The notes under the pieces are model-generated. The model saw only the letters and a list, made by a program, of their open reading frames with translations, was not told the DNA's origin and ran no database searches. This document shows, piece after piece, positions 17,782 through 25,954 of a DNA stretch of 64,000 nucleotides. Origin of the DNA: Aldersonia sp. NBC_00410 (lineage in GTDB: Bacteria; Actinomycetota; Actinomycetes; Mycobacteriales; Mycobacteriaceae); assembly GCF_026342035.1 (NCBI RefSeq), contig NZ_JAPENM010000001.1, positions 558,001 through 622,000 on the forward strand. The letters are read 5' to 3'. How positions within the stretch are numbered: position 1 is the first letter of the stretch; every line of letters starts with the position of its first letter. Made by a program: the position numbers and the translations under genes.

Positions 17782-18417
17782 GTGGCCAAAGCATCTGTCA
17801 ACAGTCCTTCGGGACCTGCGCCTGTCGAGACGCTGACGACGCGCGGCCGCAAGACGCGCGATGCCCTCCTCGACGCAGCGCGCACCGTCTTCGAGGACGT
17901 CGGATTTCCCGACGCGCGGGTGGAACTGATCAGCCAGGAGGCCAACGTCTCCTACGGCACGTTCTACCGGTACTTCGAATCGAAGGAAGACATCTTCCGA
18001 GTGCTCAGCACCCAATTGTTCGAGGACATCCACCGCCGCGAACCCCACGACTCCAGGATGTCGCCGGCCGACCGCCTGATCCACGCCAACCGGACCTATT
18101 ACCAGGCCTATCGACGGAACGCCCGGCTGATGGCCATCGTCGAGCAGGTGGCGACCTTCAACGACGAGTTCCGCCGGCTCCGCCACGAGCATCGCCACCT
18201 GTTGATCGACCGCACCGCGCGAGCGATCGCCCGCTGGCAGTCCGAAGGGCTGGTCCGGCAGTCGCTCGATCCCGAGATGGCGGCCAGGGCCATGTCCGCC
18301 ATGGTCGATCACACCCTGTACCTGTGGCTCGTCCAAGGCGACGAGGCCAACGAGGCCGCGCTGCTCGACACGCTCGACCAGATGTGTGTCGGCGCCCTCG
18401 GTCTCGACCGGGAATGA
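17782..18417 (+). CDS. TetR-family regulator of the catabolic cluster
   Basis: This is a 211-residue TetR protein. The HTH is TTRGRKTRDALLDAARTVFEDVGFPDARVELISQEANVSYGTFYRYFESKEDIF, followed by a helical effector domain. An ATG at 17761 is in frame but overlaps the operator and has no ribosome site. GTG 17782 falls about where a transcript from the TTGACA/TAGTTT promoter would begin, so a leaderless start is favoured (inference). The gene heads a rightward operon with SnoaL, ACAD, kinase-like and isocitrate-lyase-like genes. It probably represses that operon and both leftward ones. Confidence 0.85.
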   Translation: MAKASVNSPSGPAPVETLTTRGRKTRDALLDAARTVFEDVGFPDARVELISQEANVSYGTFYRYFESKEDIFRVLSTQLFEDIHRREPHDSRMSPADRLIHANRTYYQAYRRNARLMAIVEQVATFNDEFRRLRHEHRHLLIDRTARAIARWQSEGLVRQSLDPEMAARAMSAMVDHTLYLWLVQGDEANEAALLDTLDQMCVGALGLDRE

Positions 18418-18454
18418 CCACGACTCATTGGCCCCGAGGAAGCGAGACACCCGC

Positions 18455-18847
18455 ATGAACGACATCGCCGATCGTTTCTTCACCGCCGTCTCCCGCGGTG
18501 ACGAAGCTGCCCTGACCGATCTCTATGCGCCGGATGCACAGATCTGGCACAACGACGACGGGCTCGAGCAGACCGTCGCCGAGAATCTCCGCGTGCTGCG
18601 CTGGCTCTCCCGCACGCTGGAGAACCTCCGGTACGAGGAGATCCGCCGCTACGAGTTGCCCGACGGCTTCGCGCAGCAGCATGTCCTGCGCGCCGAACTG
18701 CCCGGCCACGGCCGGATCGAGGTGCCGGCGAGCCTGTTCGTGAAGGTGAACGACGGACAGATCACGCGCATCGACGAGTACGCCGATTCCGCCGCCACCC
18801 AACCGCTCTACGAGAAGGCCGCCAACGACCGGGAGAACCGCCGATGA
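18455..18847 (+). CDS. SnoaL-like / nuclear transport factor 2-fold protein
   Basis: This is a 130-residue single-domain protein. The opening MNDIADRFFTAVSRGDEAALTDLYAPDAQIWHND and the later VPASLFVKVNDGQITRIDEYADSA are the classic NTF2/SnoaL pattern. The fold is used by ketosteroid isomerases, polyketide cyclases and many small hydrolases. ATG 18455 lies 38 bases after the TetR stop, with GAGG upstream. It overlaps the next gene as ATGA. In this cluster it probably acts on a pathway intermediate; the reaction is unknown. Confidence 0.75.
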   Translation: MNDIADRFFTAVSRGDEAALTDLYAPDAQIWHNDDGLEQTVAENLRVLRWLSRTLENLRYEEIRRYELPDGFAQQHVLRAELPGHGRIEVPASLFVKVNDGQITRIDEYADSAATQPLYEKAANDRENRR

Positions 18848-20061
18848 CCACGAACCAGCCCGATACGGGCGAAGCCCGCGGAGCGACCCATCCGCAAGGA
18901 CACGTTGCCGAACTGTGCGCCCGGATGCGCACTTTCATCGACGACGAAGTGATCCCGGCCGAGCCGGTCCTGTCCCGCGCCGACGAGGCGGCCCGCAAGC
19001 AGCTGGACGTGTTGCGCTCTCGCGCAAAGGCACTCGGCCTGTGGGCGCTGGGACACCCGTCGGACATCGGCGGTGGCGGTGTTCCGTTCCTCGATTTCGT
19101 CTATCTCAACGAGGTTATCGGGCGTTCCGAGTACGGCCAGTTGGCCGTCGGGTCGGTGTCCATGCAGGACACGCTCATGCTGCGCAAGCACGGCACCGAG
19201 GAGCAGCAGCGGCGCTGGATACCACCGCTGGTCGCGGGCGAGTTCCTGCCGTCGGTCGGGCTGACCGAGCCCGATGTGGCCGGCTCCGACCCGACCTTGA
19301 TCGAGACCCGCGCCGAGCTCGACGGCGACAATTGGGTCATCAACGGGCACAAGTGGTTTACCACGGGTGTTGCCGACGCCGGCTATTGCAGCGTCTTCGC
19401 GCGCACCGAGTCCGAGGAAGTCCCGCGGCATTCGCGCATCAGCTCGATCATCGTGCCGACCGACACGCCGGGCTTCGAGATTGTGCGGGCGATCCCGACG
19501 ATGGGCCACGATCCGAGCGATCACTACGAGGTCAAGCTCACCGACGTGCGGGTGCCGGCGGCAAACCTGCTCGGCGAACGCGGCAAGGGCTTCATCGTCG
19601 CCCAGGACCGACTCGGCCCGGGTCGGATCTTCCACTCCATGCGCTGGCTCGGCCAGGCGCAACGCGCCTTCGAGCTGATGTGCGAGCGCGCCAACACCCG
19701 CTACGCACATGGGTCGCTGCTGGCCGAGAAGGGCGAAATTCACCGATACATCGCCGAATCCGCGGCCGAAATTCAGGCCGCCCGCCTGATGACGCTGGAC
19801 GCGGCGCGCGTGATGGACTCCGGAGACGACGCCCGCGTACAGATCGGTTTGATCAAGTTCTGGGGGGCGCGGATGCTGCACAACGTCGTCGACCGTGCCA
19901 TCCAGGTGCACGGCGCGCTCGGCCTCACCGCCGATACGCCGCTGGAAGGTATGTATCGCCGGGCGCGTTACGCCCGCGTCTATGACGGCCCGGACGAGGT
20001 GCATCGCATGTCGACCGCCCGACGGCTACTGCGCGATCCGGATGCGGCGCCATGGCGGTGA
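18844..20061 (+). CDS. Acyl-CoA dehydrogenase (ACAD10/11-like)
   Basis: This is a 405-residue flavoprotein of standard acyl-CoA dehydrogenase length. Motifs are VGLTEPDVAGSDPTLIETRAEL and HKWFTTGVADAGYCSVFART near the FAD site, VRVPAANLLGERGKGFIVAQDRLGPGRIFHSMRWLGQAQRAF in the C-terminal domain, and HGALGLTADTPLEGMYRRARYARVYDGPDEVHRMSTAR at the end. The catalytic-base position typical of short-chain ACADs is not obvious, as in ACAD10/11-type enzymes. It overlaps SnoaL by 4 bases and the kinase-like gene by 10. The ACAD plus APH-like pair recalls the human ACAD10/11 fusion that handles 4-hydroxyacyl-CoAs. Confidence 0.88.
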   Translation: MTTNQPDTGEARGATHPQGHVAELCARMRTFIDDEVIPAEPVLSRADEAARKQLDVLRSRAKALGLWALGHPSDIGGGGVPFLDFVYLNEVIGRSEYGQLAVGSVSMQDTLMLRKHGTEEQQRRWIPPLVAGEFLPSVGLTEPDVAGSDPTLIETRAELDGDNWVINGHKWFTTGVADAGYCSVFARTESEEVPRHSRISSIIVPTDTPGFEIVRAIPTMGHDPSDHYEVKLTDVRVPAANLLGERGKGFIVAQDRLGPGRIFHSMRWLGQAQRAFELMCERANTRYAHGSLLAEKGEIHRYIAESAAEIQAARLMTLDAARVMDSGDDARVQIGLIKFWGARMLHNVVDRAIQVHGALGLTADTPLEGMYRRARYARVYDGPDEVHRMSTARRLLRDPDAAPWR

Positions 20062-21422
20062 TCGAGGTAGCCCCCACGATCGGGGATGGCATTGGAGACG
20101 TGCTGAGCGCGGCTACCGGCAGTGACGTAACAGTTGGCGAGGCAAGGCAACTCACCGGCGGTGCCAGCAGACAGACCTGGCTCGTCGATACCTACGACAC
20201 GCAGGGCCTGCACGTACCGGTGGTGTTGCGCCGCGACCCACCCGGTCACGGCGACGCGGACCGCATGCGCGCGGAGGTCGCCTGCCTGCGAGCCGCTGCC
20301 GCCGCGGGCGTTCCCGTGCCGACTGTGCTCGCCTCCGGCGACACCGCACCGGGCATCGACGCGCCGTTTCTTTTGATGGACAAGGTCGACGGCGAAGCGA
20401 TGCCCCGCAAGCTGCAGCGCAACCCTGAATTCGAACAGGTGCGTACGCATCTGGCCGAGGACATGGGTTTCGCCCTCGGCCTGATTCATCGAAGTGACAC
20501 CACCGAGCTTGGCATGCTCGATACAACCGATCCGCTGGACGCGATCGAGAAGATCTACCTCGACCTGCACGAGCCACGTCCCACCGTCGAGGTAGGCCTG
20601 CGGTGGCTGCGCGCGAACCGTCCGGCGAAACACCCGAACACCCTGGTGCACGGCGACTTCCGGCTCGGCAACCTCCTCATCGACGGCACCGGGATCACAG
20701 CTGTACTGGACTGGGAGCTCGCACATCTGGGTGATCCGATCGAAGACCTGGGTTGGCTCTGCGTCCGCGCCTGGCGCTTCGGCGCCGAGGCCCCGGTTGC
20801 CGGGATCGGTACCCGAAAGCAATTGCTCGACGGCTACCAGCGCGCCACCGGCCTCCGTCCGTCGGCGGCCGAACTGCGCTGGTGGGAAACCTTCGGCACG
20901 CTGAAGTGGTTGGTGCTGAGCCGGTTTCAGGCAGAGCGGCACCTTGGAGGCGCCGAGCATTCGCTGGAGTTGGCAGCGATCGGACGGCGGGTCTGTGAAT
21001 CCGAATACGACCTGCTGTTGATTCTCGGGCTGCTCGAGGATGCTGCGGCACCTGCCATTTCCGACGCGCCGCGTCCGACGTTGCACGACCGGCCCGACCT
21101 GGCCGAGATCCTCGACCTGGTCGCCGGAACGCTCACCGACGACATCGCGCCAACCCTACAGACACACGATCGCGAGCGTTACCTGCTCCGGATCTGCACG
21201 AACCTGCTGCGCACCGCCGCACGCCAAGTCGCAGCCGGCAATGGTGCCGACACCGCACTGGAAGACCTGCTCGGATCGCTCGGCGCGGCATCCGAAACCA
21301 ACCTCGCTCGACTGCTGCGTTCCGGGATCGTCTCCTATACCGATCCCACCGTGTGCCGTGCCATCTCGACGGCCGTCCTCGCCCGACTGCGGGTGGCGAA
21401 CCCACGCCACTTCATCGCCTGA
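20052..21422 (+). CDS. Aminoglycoside-phosphotransferase-fold kinase fused to a DUF6285-like domain
   Basis: This is a 456-residue protein. Residues 1 to about 325 form an APH/choline-kinase fold: RQLTGGASRQTWLVD (nucleotide loop), VHGDFRLGNLLIDGTGITAVLDWELAHLGDP, which contains the catalytic HGDxxxxN and the metal Asp of DWE, and DLGWLCVRAWRFG. Residues about 340-456 (DRPDLAEILDLVAGTLTDDI ... RNLLRTAARQ-like helices) look like DUF6285, which is usually encoded as a separate small gene next to such kinases. With the neighbouring ACAD it may phosphorylate hydroxyacyl-CoAs before elimination, as human ACAD10/11 do. This is inference. Confidence 0.75.
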   Translation: MAVIEVAPTIGDGIGDVLSAATGSDVTVGEARQLTGGASRQTWLVDTYDTQGLHVPVVLRRDPPGHGDADRMRAEVACLRAAAAAGVPVPTVLASGDTAPGIDAPFLLMDKVDGEAMPRKLQRNPEFEQVRTHLAEDMGFALGLIHRSDTTELGMLDTTDPLDAIEKIYLDLHEPRPTVEVGLRWLRANRPAKHPNTLVHGDFRLGNLLIDGTGITAVLDWELAHLGDPIEDLGWLCVRAWRFGAEAPVAGIGTRKQLLDGYQRATGLRPSAAELRWWETFGTLKWLVLSRFQAERHLGGAEHSLELAAIGRRVCESEYDLLLILGLLEDAAAPAISDAPRPTLHDRPDLAEILDLVAGTLTDDIAPTLQTHDRERYLLRICTNLLRTAARQVAAGNGADTALEDLLGSLGAASETNLARLLRSGIVSYTDPTVCRAISTAVLARLRVANPRHFIA

Positions 21423-21437
21423 TTCGAAAGCAACCTC

Positions 21438-22331
21438 ATGTCAGATCTGCTGCACACTCCGTCCGCGGTTCGGCCTCGGCTGCGCCAACTGCTCGATTCC
21501 GGCCAACCGGTACTCGCGCCCGGTGCATTCGACGGCCTATCCGCGCGGCTCGTCGAGGCCGCGGGATTCAGCGCCGCGTACATGACCGGGTTCGGTACCG
21601 CCGCGTCGATGATCGGTCGCCCCGACGTCGGCCTGCTCACCGCCACCGAGATGGCCGACAACGCCCGTCGCATGGCCGCAGCGATCGACCTGCCGTTGAT
21701 CGCAGACGCGGACACCGGATATGGCAATCCCATCAACGTGATTCGGACGGTTCGTGAGTACGAGCGCGCCGGGGTTGCGGCGATCCAGCTCGAGGATCAG
21801 GTGGCCCCCAAGCGGTGCGGACATATGGCGGGCAAGGCGGTGATTCCCGTCGGCGAGATGGTAGCCAAGGTCGAGGCCGCCCGAGCCGCACGCACGGACC
21901 CGGACTTCCTCATCATCGCCCGCACCGATGCCGCCGCGGTCGACGGCCTCGGTGTCGCGATCGACCGGGCAAAACGGTACGCCGACGCCGGTGCAGATCT
22001 GCTGTTCGTCGAGGCGCCCGACAGCATCGACGAGGTACACGAGATAGCAACCCAGCTGGCCGGCCACCGGCTCGTGTTCAACTGGGTCGAGGGCGGCCGC
22101 ACTCCCCCGCTGTCCCTGGATACCCTCGCCGAACTCGGTTTCGCGCTCGTGCTGTTTCCGATCGGGGCGCTGCTGGCCGCCACCCGGTCAATCCAGGAGT
22201 TCTTCGCGACGATCCTGCGCGACGGAACTCCGGCTGCGGCCATGGATCAGCTGCCGGCATTCGACGAATTCACCGGTTTCATGGGCCTGCCCGAGATCAA
22301 CGAACTCGGCCAGCGGTTCGCGGACCGCTGA
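21438..22331 (+). CDS. Isocitrate lyase/PEP mutase superfamily protein
   Basis: This is a 297-residue TIM-barrel enzyme. Metal and substrate residues typical of the superfamily are visible: LIADADTGYGNPINVIRTV, IQLEDQVAPKRCGHMAGK (the KRCGH signature with its Cys) and IIARTDAAAVDGL. Length and sequence are those of the oxaloacetate-hydrolase/carboxyphosphonoenolpyruvate mutase/2-methylisocitrate-lyase-like subgroup, not of true isocitrate lyase. It lies 15 bases after the kinase-like gene and ends the rightward operon at the terminator 22352-22391. It may cleave a C-C bond in the last step of the pathway; the substrate is unknown. Confidence 0.82.
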   Translation: MSDLLHTPSAVRPRLRQLLDSGQPVLAPGAFDGLSARLVEAAGFSAAYMTGFGTAASMIGRPDVGLLTATEMADNARRMAAAIDLPLIADADTGYGNPINVIRTVREYERAGVAAIQLEDQVAPKRCGHMAGKAVIPVGEMVAKVEAARAARTDPDFLIIARTDAAAVDGLGVAIDRAKRYADAGADLLFVEAPDSIDEVHEIATQLAGHRLVFNWVEGGRTPPLSLDTLAELGFALVLFPIGALLAATRSIQEFFATILRDGTPAAAMDQLPAFDEFTGFMGLPEINELGQRFADR

Positions 22332-22351
22332 ACCGAGCCCACCTGGGCAAC

Positions 22352-22391
22352 AGAAGGGGCCCGGGACGACCGTGACGTCCCGGGCCCTTCT
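22352..22391. terminator. Bidirectional terminator between convergent operons
   Basis: AGAAGGGGCCCGGGACG (22352-22368) pairs with CGTCCCGGGCCCTTCT (22376-22391). It sits 20 bases past the isocitrate-lyase-like stop and 9 bases past the stop of the leftward ligase gene, so it can end both transcripts. Confidence 0.85.
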
Positions 22392-22399
22392 CGTGTCCG

Positions 22400-23932
22400 C
22401 TAGACCGATGTGTGCGCCAGTTGATCGCGAAGGTCGCGCTTGAGGATCTTGCCCATCACGTTGCGGGGCAAGGTATCCACGAACTCCACCCGGCGGGGCA
22501 CCTGGAACCCGCCGAGATGCTCGCGGCAGGTAGCGATGATGTCGTCGGCAGTCGCGGCTGCGCCCTCGCGGAGAACCACAACGGCACAAACGATTTCGCC
22601 CCACGTCTCGTCCTTGACGCCGATGGCCGCCGCCTCGGCGACCGCCGGGTGACGGTAGAGCGCCTGCTCGACCGCCAGCGAGGCGACGTTCTCACCACCG
22701 CTGATGATCAAGTCCTTCATGCGGTCCACGATGTAGACGAAACCTTCCTCGTCCTGACGCACGAGGTCACCGGTGTGGAACCAGTTGTCGGTGAAAGCGG
22801 CTGCGGTGGACTTCGGATCACGCCAGTACCCGGTCATCACCTGATCGGCGCGCACGACCATCTCGCCGACCGTTCCGGGCGGGACGTCGCGCATCTGGTC
22901 GTCGACGATGCGAATGTCCGCCAGCCGCATCGGCTTTCCGGCCGCGGCGAGTAGCCCCGGCTCGCCCGCGGCGGCACGGCGGTGCGCCTCCTGGTTGAAG
23001 TGCAGCACGTTGCCGGCCAGCTCGGTCATGCCCATGCCCTGGTAGAAGTCGACGCCGAGGCGTTCGAGTCCCTCGCGCAGCACGGCCGCCGGGATCGCCG
23101 AGGAGCCATAACCGATTGCCTCGAGTGTGCCCAGATCGAACTCGTCGAGCTTGGGGTCCTGCAGCAGGAAGTTGATCATCGTCGGGGCCAGGCCCGTCTG
23201 AGTGACCTTCCACTCCTGCACCAGGCGCAGGAACGTCTGGTTGTCGTAAGCACGAACGATGCCAACCGTGCTGCCCGCCAGGTGGTTGAGCAGTGTGACG
23301 TAGCCGCCGACATGGCACAGCGGGAAACAGAACAGGAAGACCGTGTTGTCGGGCAGTGCCCACTCGAGCGCCGAGGAAGTGATGCCGCTGACCAGATTCC
23401 GGTGGCTGATCATCACGCCCTTGGGCATCCCGGTGGTTCCGCTGGTGTACACCATCCAGGCGATGTCGTCCGGACTCGGTTGCACGGCAGGCAGTTCGGC
23501 GGAGACTGTGCCGACGAAGCCTTCCCAGGATGTTGCCGCATCCGTTCCGCCGATCACGACGACCGTATGCACCGTCGGGATGCGGTCGCGAATCTCGTCG
23601 ACGACATCGGCGAACTCCGCGCTCACGACGAGCACACTCGCCTCGGAATTCTGGATGAGCGAGGCGATCTGGTCGGCGTGGAGCCGGAAGTTGAGGATCG
23701 TCAGGGCCATTCCGGCCATCGGAACACCGTAGTAGCAATCGAAGTACTCGACGCAGTTCGTGGACAGGATCGCGACCCGGTCCGTGGGTTGTGCGACGGT
23801 CAGCAGGGCGTTGGCGAGACGGCGGCTGCGGTCCCGTAGTTCGACGTAGCTGACGGCCTGGTCCTCGAAACGCACGGCGATGCGGTCCGGGTGCTTGCGC
23901 GCGCCGTACTCGACGATGTCGCTGACGAGCAT
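22400..23932 (-). CDS. AMP-dependent acyl-CoA synthetase/ligase
   Basis: This is a 510-residue ANL-superfamily enzyme that activates a carboxylic acid to its CoA thioester through an acyl-AMP. GAGGAG lies 7 bases before ATG 23932. Motifs: the P-loop-like VYTSGTTGMPKGVMISHRN, YGSSAIPAAVL, QGMGMTELAG, GEMVVRADQVMTGYW, the hinge WFHTGDLVRQDEEGFVYIVDRMKDLIISGGENV, and the C-terminal Lys in LPRNVMGKILKRDLRDQL. It follows the cyclase gene by 50 bases on the leftward transcript driven from the operator at 24932-24950. The chain or ring specificity is unknown. Confidence 0.88.
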   Translation of the reverse strand: MLVSDIVEYGARKHPDRIAVRFEDQAVSYVELRDRSRRLANALLTVAQPTDRVAILSTNCVEYFDCYYGVPMAGMALTILNFRLHADQIASLIQNSEASVLVVSAEFADVVDEIRDRIPTVHTVVVIGGTDAATSWEGFVGTVSAELPAVQPSPDDIAWMVYTSGTTGMPKGVMISHRNLVSGITSSALEWALPDNTVFLFCFPLCHVGGYVTLLNHLAGSTVGIVRAYDNQTFLRLVQEWKVTQTGLAPTMINFLLQDPKLDEFDLGTLEAIGYGSSAIPAAVLREGLERLGVDFYQGMGMTELAGNVLHFNQEAHRRAAAGEPGLLAAAGKPMRLADIRIVDDQMRDVPPGTVGEMVVRADQVMTGYWRDPKSTAAAFTDNWFHTGDLVRQDEEGFVYIVDRMKDLIISGGENVASLAVEQALYRHPAVAEAAAIGVKDETWGEIVCAVVVLREGAAATADDIIATCREHLGGFQVPRRVEFVDTLPRNVMGKILKRDLRDQLAHTSV

Positions 23933-23982
23933 GCGAATTCTCCTCGAATCAATCACTTTTCAGGGGTGGAAGGTTCGCTGGG

Positions 23983-24909
23983 TCAGCGAATCGCGAGCGG
24001 ATTGATCGGGGATCCCACACCGCGCGTGAACTGCAGCGGCGGGCCCGCGTAGAAGAAGTCGTACTTGCCGTCCGCAGCACACGCCACGGCGAGATCCTCG
24101 AAGTCGAGCATCTCGGCGAGCGTCATGCCCATGTCCCGGATGAGGACCATGTGCAGTTCGAACAGCGCACCCGGGTTCTCGCCGGGCATCACCTCGACCG
24201 CCCAGTTGTCCGAACCCACGACCGCCACATCCCGATCGCGCAGCCACTGTGCGGTGGCCAGGCTCAGACCGGGCTCGCCCGCCATGTACGCGGCCGGATC
24301 CTTCTCCGCGAGGAACTTTGCGCGCCAACCGGTCCGGAAGAGCAGGATGTCACCGGCGCCGACCTCCACGCCCTGCGCGGCGGCGACGGCGTCGAGCTCG
24401 TCGGGTCCGATCGCTTCGCCGGCCTGCAGCCAGTCGACGCCACGGTGCCGAGCGATGTCGAGCAGCACGCCACGGCCGGCGATGCCCTTGGCCTGGGTGT
24501 GGATACCGCACTTGTCCGCTCCCTTGACCGTCACGCCGTCACCCGGGTGACCGTTGTAGAGCTGCTCGTCGTAGTGCACGTGCGCCAGCGAGTCGTACTG
24601 CGACCCGGCCTGCAGCGGCATGAACACGTAGTCGTCGGCCCACTTGAAGCCACCGGGCAGCACCTGCTCCTGTCCGTTCTCCGCCATCAACCGGATCGGG
24701 TTGATCCGGGCGCCACCCGGCTGGGGGCCGTCGGAGTCGAGCGGGATACCCAGCTCGAATACCTCACCGGTCCGGATCAGCCGGCCTGCCGCGGCGATGC
24801 GCTCGGCCGTGATCAGGTTCGTGGTGCCGCGTTCGTCATCGGCACCCCAACGTCCCCAGTTCCGCACGTTGGTGCCGAGTTCGCGCATGTCGGGAATGGA
24901 CGCAGACAT
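23983..24909 (-). CDS. Cyclase family protein (kynurenine-formamidase fold)
   Basis: This is a 308-residue metal-dependent hydrolase of the 'cyclase' (PF04199-type) family. GAGGAG is 6 bases before ATG 24909. The family's HxGTHxD-like metal site appears as PLQAGSQYDSLAHVHYD, a divergent version in which the first His is not obvious. Other features are RGVLLDIARHRGVDWL, AGDILLFRTGWRAKF, and SDNWAVEVMPGENPGALFELHMVLIRDMGMTLAEMLDFEDLA. Members hydrolyse formamides or close and open rings. It is the first gene behind operator copy 2 and is probably co-regulated with the rest of the catabolic cluster. Confidence 0.8.
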   Translation of the reverse strand: MSASIPDMRELGTNVRNWGRWGADDERGTTNLITAERIAAAGRLIRTGEVFELGIPLDSDGPQPGGARINPIRLMAENGQEQVLPGGFKWADDYVFMPLQAGSQYDSLAHVHYDEQLYNGHPGDGVTVKGADKCGIHTQAKGIAGRGVLLDIARHRGVDWLQAGEAIGPDELDAVAAAQGVEVGAGDILLFRTGWRAKFLAEKDPAAYMAGEPGLSLATAQWLRDRDVAVVGSDNWAVEVMPGENPGALFELHMVLIRDMGMTLAEMLDFEDLAVACAADGKYDFFYAGPPLQFTRGVGSPINPLAIR

Positions 24910-24931
24910 CAAAACTCCTCTGAAAAGTTTA

Positions 24932-24950
24932 TGACGTGACAGTCATGTCA
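24932..24950. promoter_or_regulatory. TetR-type operator, copy 2
   Basis: TGACGTGACAGTCATGTCA differs from the operator at 17743-17761 by one base. Read leftwards it sits immediately upstream of a TAAACT -10-like box and 23 bases before the cyclase start codon. Two 19-mers this similar 7 kb apart in one window are unlikely by chance. Both flank the same functional cluster. Confidence 0.7.
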
Positions 24951-25039
24951 CTTTTTCGATTGTGACGGCAGGCACACGACCTGTCAACTCCCTCGGCCCG
25001 CGACCGCGGCGGCAACGAATGGCAGGGCACAATCGCGCC

Positions 25040-25945
25040 ATGACGACTGCGGACGCCGGTGCCGGTGCCGGTGCCGGTCGCTTCGCTCCCAGCCCGTCCG
25101 GCGACTTGCACCTCGGCAACCTGCGCACCGCCCTGCTGGCCTGGCTGTTCGCCCGGTCCTCGGGTCGGCGCTTCCTGATCCGGGTAGACGACCTCGACCG
25201 GGTCCGTTCCGGTGCCGAACAGCGCCAACTCGCGGACTTGGCGGCGCTCGGCCTCGATTGGGACGGCACCGTCAGCCATCAACGCGACCGCCTCGACCGC
25301 TACCACGAGGTGGTATCGCGACTGCGGGCCGCTGGCCTCGTGTACGAGTGCTTCTGCACGCGGCGCGAGATCCAGCAGGCGGCGTCCGCACCGCACGCAC
25401 CGCTGGGCGCCTACCCGGGGACGTGCCGCCAGCTGACCCGCGCCGCGCGTGCCGAACGCCGGGCCCAAGGTCGCCCGCCCGCACTGCGGCTGCGCGCCGA
25501 GGTCCAGGAGTTCACCGTGCGCGACCGGCTGCATGGCAAGTTCACCGGGCTCGTCGACGACCTCGTGCTGCAACGCGGTGATGGCGTCCCCGCCTACAAC
25601 CTCACCGTGGTCGTCGACGACGCGGACCAAGGCATCGACCAGGTGGTGCGCGGCGACGATCTGCTGCCCTCCACTCCGCGGCAGGCCTATCTCGCCGAGT
25701 TGCTCGAGTTGCCCGTCCCCGAGTACGCGCACGTCCCACTGGTCGTCAACGCCGAGGGCAAGCGCCTCGCCAAACGCGACGGAGCGGTCACTCTCGCCGA
25801 CCAACTGGCGCTCGGGCACGCACCGGCGCAGGTGCTCGCCCGGCTCGCCGGGTCCCTCGGGCTGCACGGCGCAACCCCTAGCGCACTGGTCGACGGGTTC
25901 GACCCGGCGCACCTGCCGCGCGAAGCCTGGTCGTTCGCCGCCTAG
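25040..25945 (+). CDS. gluQ: Glutamyl-queuosine tRNA(Asp) synthetase
   Basis: This is a 301-residue truncated glutamyl-tRNA synthetase paralogue that lacks the anticodon-binding domain. It attaches glutamate to the queuosine at position 34 of tRNA-Asp. The class I signature is FAPSPSGDLHLGNLRTALLAW. RVDDLDRVR follows, and the KMSKS counterpart is EGKRLAKRDGA. The zinc site includes the Cys pair of YECFCTR and later YPGTCR. ATG 25040 begins a Gly/Ala repeat (DAGAGAGAGAG). The next gene, yhhQ, starts 9 bases after the stop, and tgt lies 2 kb away, together forming a queuosine-salvage neighbourhood. Confidence 0.88.
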   Translation: MTTADAGAGAGAGRFAPSPSGDLHLGNLRTALLAWLFARSSGRRFLIRVDDLDRVRSGAEQRQLADLAALGLDWDGTVSHQRDRLDRYHEVVSRLRAAGLVYECFCTRREIQQAASAPHAPLGAYPGTCRQLTRAARAERRAQGRPPALRLRAEVQEFTVRDRLHGKFTGLVDDLVLQRGDGVPAYNLTVVVDDADQGIDQVVRGDDLLPSTPRQAYLAELLELPVPEYAHVPLVVNAEGKRLAKRDGAVTLADQLALGHAPAQVLARLAGSLGLHGATPSALVDGFDPAHLPREAWSFAA

Positions 25946-25954
25946 AATCGCCGG

